Assembly: GCA_020846815.1 (NCBI GenBank)
Contig: JADLDF010000174.1
Coordinates: 1 to 5,514 of the forward strand
Length of the DNA stretch: 5,514 bases
Reading direction: 5' to 3'
DNA from: Gammaproteobacteria bacterium
GTDB taxonomy: Bacteria > Pseudomonadota > Gammaproteobacteria > Steroidobacterales > Steroidobacteraceae
This document shows, piece after piece, positions 1 to 5,115 of this stretch (positions are counted from its first letter, which is position 1; each line of letters begins with the position of its first letter). The notes beneath the pieces were generated by a model, which worked only from the letters and a program-made list of their open reading frames with translations, ran no database searches and was not told the origin of the DNA. The position numbers and the translations under genes were made by a program.

Positions 1-845
1 CGCAGCTGATCCAGCCGATCGGCGCGCCGGGCCAGCACGACGTGCCGCACTACGAGCTGCTGCTGCGCATGATCGGCCCCAAGGGCGAGACCGTCGGGCC
101 GGACCGCTTCCTGTCGGCCGCGCAGCGCTACCAGATGATGCCGGCGATCGATCGCTGGGTCATCGACCAGGCGATCTCGCAGCTCTCGGCCGTGGCCGGC
201 TGGCTCAAGGACCGGCCGGTCGTGTTCAGCCTGAACTTCTCCGGCCAGTCGCTGAACGACGAGGCCTTCCAGGACTTCCTGCTCGACCGCCTCGAGCACG
301 GATCGATCGACCCGGCCGTGTTCTGCTTCGAGCTGACCGAGAGCGACGCGGTCGCGAACATCGGCAAGGCCGAGGGACTGATGCGCCGACTGCGCAAGCT
401 CGGTTGCGGCGTCGCACTGGACGATTTCGGAACCGGCCTGTCGTCCCTGTCCTACCTGCGTGCACTGCCGGTCACGCTGCTGAAGATCGACGGCAGTTTC
501 GTGCGCGACATCCTCAAGGATCCGCGCGCCGAGTCGATGGTGCAGGCGATCGCCCAGCTGTCGCGCACGATGTCGATCGCCACGGTCGCGGAGTATGTCG
601 AGACGCTGGAGATCCAGGCGCGCCTGGTGTCCCTCGGCGTCGACTATGCCCAGGGCTTCGCGGTCGGCCGCCCGCAGCCCCTGACGGCGCTGCTCGAGGA
701 GCTGCCGCTGCTCTGCAGCGCCAGGGTCGTGCCGGCCGATGCGTCGGCCAGTGCCCGCCATGCCCGCCTCGAGGCCGATCGTGTCGGCGTCGACGGGCAA
801 TACGGCAAGACCGCCGCCGTCGCCTCGGGCATGCTGCACCGATAG
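1..845 (+). CDS. EAL-domain cyclic-di-GMP phosphodiesterase, C-terminal part (5' end outside window)
   Basis: The product should hydrolyse the second messenger c-di-GMP to pGpG in the cytoplasm. The reading frame is open from base 3, and QLIQPI followed by HYELLLRM marks the start of an EAL domain, so the gene begins left of the window. The GTG at 42 lies inside the domain and is not a credible start. All signature elements of an active EAL domain are visible: the Glu of ELLLRM (the EAL position), the Asn of LNFS, FELTES, the metal-binding pair in DDFGTG (bases 420-437), the Lys of LLKIDG, the Glu of VAEYVET and the Gln of YAQGF. The domain ends near GRPQPL (about base 682). A low-complexity tail of about 50 residues follows, without a recognisable domain. 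The missing N-terminus probably carries sensory and/or GGDEF domains, as in most such proteins, but that cannot be seen. The next gene starts 67 bp downstream on the same strand, so cotranscription is possible. The family call is very secure; the signal sensed is unknown. Confidence 0.95.
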   Translation, partial: QLIQPIGAPGQHDVPHYELLLRMIGPKGETVGPDRFLSAAQRYQMMPAIDRWVIDQAISQLSAVAGWLKDRPVVFSLNFSGQSLNDEAFQDFLLDRLEHGSIDPAVFCFELTESDAVANIGKAEGLMRRLRKLGCGVALDDFGTGLSSLSYLRALPVTLLKIDGSFVRDILKDPRAESMVQAIAQLSRTMSIATVAEYVETLEIQARLVSLGVDYAQGFAVGRPQPLTALLEELPLLCSARVVPADASASARHARLEADRVGVDGQYGKTAAVASGMLHR

Positions 846-912
846 CCCGCGCGCGGAGCCGGCGGTAACATCGTCTGGTCTCCTCGCTGCAGGATCGATC
901 GGCAGGTTTCCC

Positions 913-2193
913 ATGAGGGTTCGTTCGCGTACTACGCTCGCACTGCTCGGCGGCATCGCCCTCGGCGTCGCGGCGACGATGACCGGCGCCGTGCTCGCGG
1001 ATCGCGAGCCGGTGGCGCGGCGCGACGAGCTGGTCGCGAGCCGCGCGGCCGCGGTCCATCAGGTGCAGTCGCCGGTCGATGGCCTCTCCTGGGAGGACGC
1101 GCGTCGCCTCGCCGAGATCCTCGAGCGGGTCAAGCTCGAATACGTCGACGAGGTCGATGACCGCGTGCTGATCGAAAACGCGGTGCGCGGTCTCGTCTCC
1201 GGCCTCGATCCCTATTCCGCCTACCTCGACCGCGAGGAATACGACGAGATCCGCCTCAGCACCTCGGGCAGCTACCCCGGCATCGGCGTCGAGGTGGCAC
1301 CGGAGGTCGATGGCATCAAGGTGCTGCGCCCGATCGCCGATTCTCCGGCCGAGCGCGCCGGCTTGCGCAGCGGCGACGTCATCGTGAAGATCGACGACGC
1401 ACCGGTGCTGTCGGACGTCGACGCGGCGATCGACCAGATGCGCGGTCCGGCCGGCACGCTGGTCAAGCTCAGCGTGCGCCGGCCGGGCGCCGAGCAGATC
1501 GTCGACCTCGCGCTCGAGCGCGCGCAGGTCGAGGTGCACAGCGTCGCGGCCGAGCCGCTCGAGCCGGGCTTCGGCTACCTGCGCATCACCAGTTTCAGCG
1601 ATACGACCTCGCAGGACGTCGCGCGCGCGGTCTCGAACCTGCTCGCGGCGCGGCCGGGCGCGCGTCTCGAGGGCCTGGTCATCGATCTGCGCAACAACCC
1701 GGGCGGCGTGCTCGACTCGGCGGTCGAAGTCGCCGACGCGTTCCTGAATTCCGGGATCATCGTCACCGCCGACGGCCGCACGCCCGATGCACGCTTTCGC
1801 ATGGATGCGACGCCGGGCGAGCTGCTCGCCGGCACGCGCGTCGCCTTGCTGGTCAACGGCGGTTCGGCGTCGGCGGCGGAGATTCTCGCAGGTGCGCTCA
1901 AGGACAATGGCCGCGCGGTGCTGGTCGGGCGGCGCACCTACGGCAAGGGCTCGGTACAGACCGTGATTCCGCTCGCTGACGGCCGTGCGCTGAAGCTCAC
2001 GACCTCGCACTACGCCACGCCCGCGGGCTTGACGATCGACCAGCGCGGCATCGATCCCGCCGTCGTGATCGAGGGGCCCGAAGCGCCGCCGGAGAGCGTG
2101 TCGGCGGAGGCCGAAGTGCGCCAGGCACTGCAGGTGCTGAAGAGCGGCGTGCCGGCCGCGAGCCCGCGCCTCGTCGCCGTCGCGCCGCGCTGA
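913..2193 (+). CDS. PDZ-containing S41 carboxy-terminal processing peptidase (CtpA/Prc family)
   Basis: This is a serine endopeptidase of MEROPS family S41 (426 residues). The family cleaves near protein C-termini in the periplasm and often acts on lipoproteins or peptidoglycan hydrolases. The frame is open further upstream, but the ATG at 913 gives MRVRSR, a hydrophobic stretch (about residues 8-28) and a possible cleavage site after VLA (27-29), so it is the likely start. Only weak AGG motifs precede it. An N-terminal helical region includes LDPYSAYLD. A PDZ domain (about 115-190) contains the GIGVEV carboxylate-binding loop and GLRSGDVIVKID. The S41 catalytic domain (about 195-385) contains DLRNNPGG. 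By alignment with Prc, the dyad is Ser320 in GGSASAAEI and Lys345 in TYGKGSVQ, with Gln349 nearby; all are present, so activity is predicted. The length is normal for CtpA proteins. The usual gammaproteobacterial neighbour envC is absent, so this may be a paralogue. The substrate is unknown. Confidence 0.95.
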   Translation: MRVRSRTTLALLGGIALGVAATMTGAVLADREPVARRDELVASRAAAVHQVQSPVDGLSWEDARRLAEILERVKLEYVDEVDDRVLIENAVRGLVSGLDPYSAYLDREEYDEIRLSTSGSYPGIGVEVAPEVDGIKVLRPIADSPAERAGLRSGDVIVKIDDAPVLSDVDAAIDQMRGPAGTLVKLSVRRPGAEQIVDLALERAQVEVHSVAAEPLEPGFGYLRITSFSDTTSQDVARAVSNLLAARPGARLEGLVIDLRNNPGGVLDSAVEVADAFLNSGIIVTADGRTPDARFRMDATPGELLAGTRVALLVNGGSASAAEILAGALKDNGRAVLVGRRTYGKGSVQTVIPLADGRALKLTTSHYATPAGLTIDQRGIDPAVVIEGPEAPPESVSAEAEVRQALQVLKSGVPAASPRLVAVAPR

Positions 2194-2289
2194 AGTCTCC
2201 ATCGGCCGCGCTGAGGCGCGGCGCGCAAGTTCTCCATCAGCCGCACTGAAGCGCGGCGCGCGAGTTCTGCATCAGCCGCGCCTATCGCA
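2184..2289 (+). repeat. Tandem ~35-bp GC-rich hairpin repeat after the S41 gene
   Basis: The core GCCGCGC or GCCGCAC recurs at 2184, 2205, 2240 and 2275, giving spacings of 21, 35 and 35 bp. Two nearly full units (2205-2239 and 2240-2274) share a GCGCGGCGCGC segment followed by AGTTCTCCATCA or a close variant. The first copy lacks about 14 bp of that segment and contains the S41 stop codon. The last copy decays after the core. The first full unit folds into a perfect 7-bp stem with a TGAG loop (2205-2222). The second folds the same way with one mismatch (2240-2257). The array fills most of the 116-bp gap between two convergent genes. It could help end transcription or protect the 3' end of the mRNA, but no T-run follows the stems. 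The repeat is seen directly; any function is inferred. Confidence 0.8.
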
Positions 2290-2309
2290 CGGCAAGCGAG
2301 GGATTCCCC

Positions 2310-2708
2310 TCAGCCTCGCAGCGCCGCCAGCACGGCGCCGATCAGTCCGCCGGCCAGCAGGATCATGGTCGGCACGGCGCCGATGAGGAAACCGGGGCCG
2401 CGTTTTTCGGCCGCCTTTGCATAACCCATGAAATACAGCAGGCGGCCGAGTACGAACACCGCGCCGAGGCCGGCGGCCCAGGTCGCGCTCACGAAGATCG
2501 CGAACGTCCACAGGCTGGGCAGGAACACCATCAGCTGCTCGAGGGTGTTCACCTGGATCCGGTAGTAGCGCTCGAAGTCCGGATGGCCGCTGGTCGCCGG
2601 CGCCCGCACCTTGTAGCGGGCGCGCGCGGCGGCGACCGCGATGCCGAAACCGAACAGCTCCAGCACCGCGAGCATCGTCACGACATGAACCAGTGCCATC
2701 TGCGACAT
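2310..2708 (-). CDS. MAPEG-family membrane protein
   Basis: This is a 132-residue integral membrane protein of the MAPEG family (membrane-associated proteins in eicosanoid and glutathione metabolism). Eukaryotic members include microsomal glutathione transferase; the role of most bacterial members is unknown. The family motif FERYYRIQVNTLEQ lies at residues 45-58, with the conserved Glu-Arg and Asn-Thr-Leu-Glu elements. GRLLYFMGY follows at 88-96, also typical. Four hydrophobic segments are visible at about 5-27, 59-75, 77-96 and 106-130. The ATG at 2708 was chosen because a strong ribosome-binding site (AAGGGGGG) ends 7 bases before it. The frame stays open to 2780, but that extension would run into the divergent gene and adds a polar, unconserved N-terminus. 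The gene converges with the S41 gene and diverges from the SRPBCC gene. Glutathione-dependent peroxidase or transferase activity is possible but not shown by the sequence. Confidence 0.9.
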   Translation of the reverse strand: MSQMALVHVVTMLAVLELFGFGIAVAAARARYKVRAPATSGHPDFERYYRIQVNTLEQLMVFLPSLWTFAIFVSATWAAGLGAVFVLGRLLYFMGYAKAAEKRGPGFLIGAVPTMILLAGGLIGAVLAALRG

Positions 2709-2778
2709 CACATCGCCCCCCTTCGTCCGTTGGTTCTTTGCAACCGCGCGCAGCATAGCGCGATGGCACAATGGGCAC
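2709..2778. promoter_or_regulatory. Divergent promoter region between MAPEG and SRPBCC genes
   Basis: The two divergent start codons are only 70 bp apart, so promoters for both genes must lie here or just inside the coding ends. On the plus strand TTGCAA (2738-2743) resembles a -35 box and CACAAT (2767-2772) a -10 box, but their 23-bp spacing is too wide to pair. If CACAAT is used, transcription would begin almost at the ATG at 2779, giving a leaderless or nearly leaderless mRNA. This would fit the lack of a clear ribosome-binding site for that gene. On the minus strand TATGCT (2757-2752) is a weak -10 candidate without a good -35. The location is inferred from gene layout; individual boxes are uncertain. 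Confidence 0.3.
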
Positions 2779-3246
2779 ATGCCCGAGCGGACTCTGGGTT
2801 ATGCGCTGCGCATCGATGTCGACGCCGATCCGCTACGCGTCTGGTCGGCGCTGACCACCGACGTCAAGCTCGCGCGCTGGCTGTCGAGCAATGCGCGGAT
2901 CGCGGCGCGCGAGGGCGGGTCGTTCCGCGGCAGCGTCGACCGCGAGAGCGAGCTGCTCGCGTACATCGACGTGTTCGCGCCCGGGCGTCGGCTGCGGCTG
3001 ATCCATCTGCCCTCGCCGGCGCTGCCGGCGGCCGAGACCGCGATCGTCGACGACCTGCTGCTCGAGCCGCGCGGGCCGTTCACGCGGCTGCGCGTGCTCG
3101 GCTCGGGTTTTCCGCCGGTGGCGCCCTGGGACGTGCTGTTCCGGCGCCATCAGGCCGGCTGGCGCCTGTCGCTCGCGCGGCTCAAGATCTATCTCGAGAA
3201 GAACATGGACGGCGGTCCATCCGCCGCAGAGGAGGCTGCGACATGA
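2779..3246 (+). CDS. SRPBCC / AHSA1-like (START-superfamily) protein
   Basis: This is a soluble 155-residue protein of the SRPBCC helix-grip superfamily, closest in pattern to the bacterial AHSA1-like (activator of Hsp90 ATPase homologue) group. These proteins bind hydrophobic ligands in a central cavity, and their physiological ligands are usually unknown. The N-terminal strand (RIDVDADP) leads to PLRVWSALTTDVKLARWL (about residues 18-35), the typical first helix pair of the family. A series of beta-strand segments follows, and the C-terminal helix GWRLSLARLKIYLE (127-140) forms the usual cavity lid. The last 15 residues are polar. No Hsp90 or other chaperone gene is nearby, so the name should not be read as a function. 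The stop codon overlaps the next start (ATGA, 3243-3246), indicating translational coupling to the membrane protein downstream. The ATG at 2779 has only a weak GGGC upstream, so the mRNA may be near-leaderless. Confidence 0.85.
   Translation: MPERTLGYALRIDVDADPLRVWSALTTDVKLARWLSSNARIAAREGGSFRGSVDRESELLAYIDVFAPGRRLRLIHLPSPALPAAETAIVDDLLLEPRGPFTRLRVLGSGFPPVAPWDVLFRRHQAGWRLSLARLKIYLEKNMDGGPSAAEEAAT
3229..3235 (+). promoter_or_regulatory. Strong ribosome-binding site for the holin-like gene
   Basis: GAGGAGG lies inside the 3' end of the SRPBCC coding region, 7 bases before the ATG at 3243. It is the best Shine-Dalgarno sequence in the plus-strand pair and fixes the start of the overlapping membrane-protein gene. 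The downstream gene can therefore load its own ribosomes as well as receive coupled ones. Confidence 0.8.
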
Positions 3247-3611
3247 CTGGATTCCTGCTGCGCGCGGTGATCGCCGCGTTCGGGCTGTGGCTCGCCACCT
3301 ATCTGATCGACGGCTTTCGGATCGACGATCCGACCACGCTGCTGATCGCGGCGCTGCTGCTCGGCGTGGTCAACGCGATCGTCCGGCCGATCGCCGTGGT
3401 GCTGACCTTCCCGATCACGATCGTCACGCTCGGCCTGTTCCTGCTGGTCGTGAACGCCGCGATGATGGGCCTGGTCGCGTGGATGCTGCCGGGCTTCCAT
3501 ATCGCAGGCTTCTGGACGGCGTTGCTCGGTGCGCTGGTCGTCGGCGTCACCGGCTGGATCGGCTCCTGGTTCATCGGCTCGAAGGGCGTCGAGCGGATGC
3601 AGCGGCGCTGA
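3243..3611 (+). CDS. Holin-4_2-like (PF04020-type) four-helix membrane protein
   Basis: This is a 122-residue inner-membrane protein of the family annotated as 'phage holin family protein' or mycobacterial-type four-TM holin superfamily. Most members are chromosomal, and no lysis role has been shown for them. Four hydrophobic segments are visible at about residues 4-22, 32-48, 51-80 and 88-112. Family-typical signatures are the NAIVRPI segment (44-50), TFPITIVTLGLFLLVVNA (55-72) and LPGFHIAGFWTALLGA (82-97). A short basic tail (KGVERMQRR) ends the protein, probably on the cytoplasmic side. The start at 3243 has a GAGGAGG ribosome-binding site and overlaps the SRPBCC stop by ATGA. No endolysin, spanin or other phage gene is present, so a host membrane role is more likely than lysis. 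The actual function is unknown. Confidence 0.9.
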   Translation: MTGFLLRAVIAAFGLWLATYLIDGFRIDDPTTLLIAALLLGVVNAIVRPIAVVLTFPITIVTLGLFLLVVNAAMMGLVAWMLPGFHIAGFWTALLGALVVGVTGWIGSWFIGSKGVERMQRR

Positions 3612-3624
3612 GCTGCCGCGCGGG

Positions 3625-3644
3625 GCGCGCTCAGTTGAGCGCGC
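3625..3644. terminator. Palindrome at the convergent gene junction, candidate bidirectional terminator
   Basis: GCGCGCTC, loop AGTT, GAGCGCGC form a perfect 8-bp stem between the holin-like gene (stop at 3611) and the receiver gene, whose TGA stop (3633-3631) lies inside the stem. The two stop codons are only 19 bp apart. Additional CCGCGCGG palindromes flank it and could extend the structure. No T-run follows on either strand, so this is not a canonical intrinsic terminator. Its position between convergent genes is the main argument. Confidence 0.45.
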
Positions 3645-4215
3645 AGGCCGCGCGGCCCAGCAGCCGCATCGAGGTCGCGACCAGCTGTTCGGCCTCGTAG
3701 GGCTTGGGCAGATGGGCCTGGAAGCCGCAGCGCAGTGCCATGGCGCGGTCCTCGGCCCGCGCCCAGGCCGTCACGGCGATCGCCGGCAGGCGCTGCGCCG
3801 GCAGGCACAGCTCGCCGCGCACGCGGCGCAGCAGCTCGAAGCCGTCCATGCCCGGCAGCCCGATGTCGCTGAGCAGCAGGGCATAGGACGCGTCGTGCGG
3901 CGCATTCTGCAGTGCGACGATCGCCGCCTCGGCATTGCGTACGCCGGTGACGTGCGCGCCGCAGGTCTCGAAGACCATTTTCAGCAGCTCGAGCGTGGTC
4001 GCGTCGTCGTCGACCAGCAGCACCGGCAGCTCGCAGAGCGTTCTCGGCAGACCGTGCAGCGCATCCTGCAGCGGCACCGAGCCGCGCCGGAACGGATTGC
4101 GCTCCTCGAGCTCGGGAGGCGGCGGGGGCGGCATCGGCCGGTCGCCGCGCGGCAGCTCGATCCGGTGTCCGGCTCCGGCGCCCATCGTCCTGCGGACTGC
4201 TCGTGCCTGCGCCAT
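3631..4215 (-). CDS. Stand-alone CheY-like response-regulator receiver protein with proline-rich N-terminal extension
   Basis: This 194-residue cytoplasmic protein ends in a complete receiver domain (about residues 64-186). The phosphoacceptor is Asp117 in LLLSDIGLPGMDGFELL. The acidic pocket is Asp69/Asp70 in LLVDDDATT. Thr149 in AVTAWA and Lys171 in LPKP complete the switch, so phosphorylation should work. There is no DNA-binding or enzymatic output domain. The first 60 residues are low-complexity, with a proline run at 29-34. The receiver reads like those fused to hybrid histidine kinases (SDIGLPGMDGFELLRRVR, AWARAEDRAMALRCGFQAHLPKP). The segment GAGAGHRIELPRG (12-24) resembles the last strand of a kinase ATPase domain, which suggests descent from a hybrid kinase. 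The upstream frame is closed by an in-frame TAA 18 bases before the ATG, so this is not an obvious recent truncation. GGGGG precedes the start by about 7 bases. No partner kinase lies in the window. Confidence 0.85.
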   Translation of the reverse strand: MAQARAVRRTMGAGAGHRIELPRGDRPMPPPPPPELEERNPFRRGSVPLQDALHGLPRTLCELPVLLVDDDATTLELLKMVFETCGAHVTGVRNAEAAIVALQNAPHDASYALLLSDIGLPGMDGFELLRRVRGELCLPAQRLPAIAVTAWARAEDRAMALRCGFQAHLPKPYEAEQLVATSMRLLGRAACALN

Positions 4216-4229
4216 GTGCGCCCCCGTGC

Positions 4230-4235
4230 ATTATG
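4230..4235 (-). promoter_or_regulatory. Candidate -10 box for the receiver gene
   Basis: CATAAT on the minus strand matches five of six bases of the sigma-70 -10 consensus, in an otherwise GC-rich stretch, and ends 14 bases before the ATG. No good -35 box is found at normal spacing. If it is used, the mRNA leader would be only about 8 bases. This is weak support. Confidence 0.25.
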
Positions 4236-4279
4236 TCGTTGCAAGGCGCGCAGCTTCCCCCAGCCGCCGTGGCAGTCGT

Positions 4280-4312
4280 GTCAGCGGATTCCTCTCCCGG
4301 GCGTCAGCGGAT
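4280..4312. repeat. Direct repeat GTCAGCGGAT, 23-bp period, upstream of the receiver gene
   Basis: The 10-bp sequence GTCAGCGGAT occurs at 4280-4289 and exactly again at 4303-4312. The two copies start 23 bp apart, about two helical turns, and lie 65-97 bp upstream of the receiver start codon. This is a common arrangement for an activator site, but two copies alone could be chance. Confidence 0.35.
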
Positions 4313-4366
4313 AGGTGGGTTGGCGCACGCAGGGTGATGGTTGCGCACAATAGTTCCATGCATCTC

Positions 4367-4403
4367 GTAGGAGCGCACGAACCTATTGAAGGTTCGTGCG
4401 ACC
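4367..4403 (+). repeat. REP-like element (GTAG head plus 11-bp perfect stem-loop)
   Basis: A GTAG tetranucleotide (4367-4370) is followed by GAG and a perfect 11-bp inverted repeat, CGCACGAACCT (4374-4384) and AGGTTCGTGCG (4390-4400), with a 5-base loop ATTGA. GTAG-headed palindromes of this layout are the hallmark of REP elements in gammaproteobacteria, such as the Stenotrophomonas SMAG family, which are mobilised by RAYT (REP-associated tyrosine) transposases. The vapC stop codon (TAG, 4385-4383) and its last residues lie inside the stem. No T-run follows on either strand, so it is not a classical terminator, though the hairpin could still stabilise or end the vapBC mRNA. Only one copy occurs in the window and no transposase gene is present, so REP identity is inferred from structure. 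Confidence 0.6.
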
Positions 4404-4772
4404 TGCCCGGTGGGCGATGCCGAGCTGCAGCGCGACGTTGCCGAGCGACCCGTCGCGCGTCCAGAGCCGCATCGCCTCCCCGGTGACCAGCAGGGTGGAG
4501 GCCAGCAGGTGCGCGTCGACGAAGCCGAGGCCCTTGCCCATGAGGCGGCGGCGCTCGATCAGCGCCAGGACTTCCGGATTGGACGCGACCGGCACCGCGG
4601 GCAGCTCCTCGAGCAGGCGAAAGACGAGCGCACGGTCAGGCAGGTTGCCGCAGGCGAGCTCGCCAACGACGAAAGGATGCACGGCGACCTCGCCGTTCTC
4701 GAGTGCATCCACCAGCGCCGGCTCGCCACGACGCAGGTGGTCGACCCAGACGGAGGTGTCGACGAGGATCAT
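4383..4772 (-). CDS. vapC: VapC-family PIN-domain ribonuclease toxin
   Basis: This 129-residue protein is the toxin of a type II toxin-antitoxin pair. VapC toxins are Mg-dependent endoribonucleases that cut tRNA or rRNA and stop translation. The PIN-domain acidic residues are all present: Asp5 in MILVDTSVWVDHL, Glu38 in VVGELACGN, Asp86 in GLGFVDAHLLAS and Asp107 in LWTRDGSL. The length is normal. The ATG at 4772 overlaps the vapB stop by ATGA, so toxin translation is coupled to the antitoxin, which is the standard order. The last residues (RTNLQ) and the stop codon are encoded by one arm of a REP-like hairpin, so the C-terminal end was probably altered by that element; the catalytic core is untouched. 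The specific RNA target cannot be told from sequence. Confidence 0.93.
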   Translation of the reverse strand: MILVDTSVWVDHLRRGEPALVDALENGEVAVHPFVVGELACGNLPDRALVFRLLEELPAVPVASNPEVLALIERRRLMGKGLGFVDAHLLASTLLVTGEAMRLWTRDGSLGNVALQLGIAHRAGRTNLQ

Positions 4773-4972
4773 GGCCTGCGCTTCGCGGACTTGCGCCGAC
4801 GCGGCGTGACCAGCGCCGGCATGGTGCCACCGAGACGCGCGAGGCGCCGCGCGGCCTCGCGCTGGATCAGCAGGCGCAGGCCTTCGTGCAGCAGCGTGGT
4901 GCGCTCGCGGATACCGGTGAGCTCGTGCGCACGCGCGAGCAGCTCGTCGTCGAGATTCAGCGTGGTGCGCAT
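4769..4972 (-). CDS. vapB: VapB-family antitoxin (ribbon-helix-helix)
   Basis: This 67-residue protein is the antitoxin partner of the PIN-domain toxin directly downstream. It should bind and neutralise VapC and, with it, repress its own promoter. The N-terminus MRTTLNLDDELLARAHELTG is the typical VapB strand-helix start. It is followed by the second helix (TTLLHEGLRLLIQREAARRLARL), then LGG and a short basic tail expected to thread into the toxin active site. The ATG at 4972 was chosen because family members begin at exactly this MRTTL motif. An in-frame ATG at 5011 would add 13 residues (MYSPGIDTEVDAA) not expected in the family, and neither start has a strong ribosome-binding site. The stop overlaps the vapC start by ATGA. 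Confidence 0.9.
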   Translation of the reverse strand: MRTTLNLDDELLARAHELTGIRERTTLLHEGLRLLIQREAARRLARLGGTMPALVTPRRRKSAKRRP

Positions 4973-4993
4973 CGCGGCGTCCACTTCGGTGTC

Positions 4994-5024
4994 GATGCCT
5001 GGAGAATACATCACTTGATGCCTG
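4994..5024 (-). promoter_or_regulatory. Candidate vapBC promoter/operator with CAGGCATC repeats
   Basis: On the minus strand CAGGCATC occurs twice (5024-5017 and 5001-4994, starts 23 bp apart) on either side of TATTCT (5008-5003), a four-of-six match to a -10 box. A further GGCATC is at 5050-5045. VapB-VapC complexes usually bind repeated sites over their own promoter, so this is a reasonable operator candidate 22-52 bp before the vapB start. No convincing -35 is seen, and the repeats are direct, not the more usual inverted form. Confidence 0.3.
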
Positions 5025-5033
5025 TGAAATCTG

Positions 5034-5090
5034 CTGTCTGCAGAGATGCCGCTGGACGTGCTGCAGTCTGGATCGAGCCGGAGCAGACAG
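5034..5090. repeat. 8-bp inverted repeat upstream of vapB
   Basis: CTGTCTGC (5034-5041) is matched by its reverse complement GCAGACAG (5083-5090), 41 bp apart. It lies in the 222-bp gap between the transporter gene and vapB, where no coding region is evident. It may be incidental. Confidence 0.2.
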
Positions 5091-5115
5091 TCACACGTCA
5101 TTTCCAGCCGATTTG

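Noticed and set aside
739..912. Upstream in-frame extension of the S41 gene
   Set aside because: It overlaps the EAL gene by over 100 bp and would bury the signal sequence that begins at 913.
514..2202. A 562-codon open frame on the minus strand opposite the EAL and S41 genes
   Set aside because: It is a shadow frame caused by high GC. The translation is Arg/Asp/His-rich low complexity without any domain, while the plus strand carries two unmistakable families with intact catalytic motifs.
2184..2289. CRISPR array
   Set aside because: The repeats are contiguous at 35 bp without unique spacers, and no cas gene is present.
2272..2778. Alternative minus-strand frame over the MAPEG gene
   Set aside because: It has low-complexity Arg/Gly/Ala composition. 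The other frame carries the MAPEG motif, four membrane segments and a strong ribosome-binding site.
2583..3611. Long plus-strand frame ending with the holin-like protein
   Set aside because: Only its last 122 residues are a real protein. The earlier part is Arg/Ala-rich out-of-frame reading through the MAPEG and SRPBCC genes, and a strong ribosome-binding site marks the start at 3243.
3243..3611. Prophage or lysis cassette suggested by the word 'holin'
   Set aside because: There is no endolysin, spanin, structural or integrase gene nearby, and this family is mostly chromosomal and not linked to lysis.
3299..4231. 310-codon minus-strand frame over the receiver and holin-like genes
   Set aside because: It is an Ala/Arg-rich shadow frame without motifs. 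The receiver domain lies in another frame of the same strand.
3931..4380. Remnant of a kinase ATPase domain upstream of the receiver
   Set aside because: Reading the minus frames between the receiver start and vapC shows no N, G1 or G2 box motifs and several stops, so no pseudogene can be supported.
4367..4403. Intrinsic transcription terminator for vapBC
   Set aside because: The stem is strong, but neither side has a T-run, and the GTAG head fits a REP-like element better.
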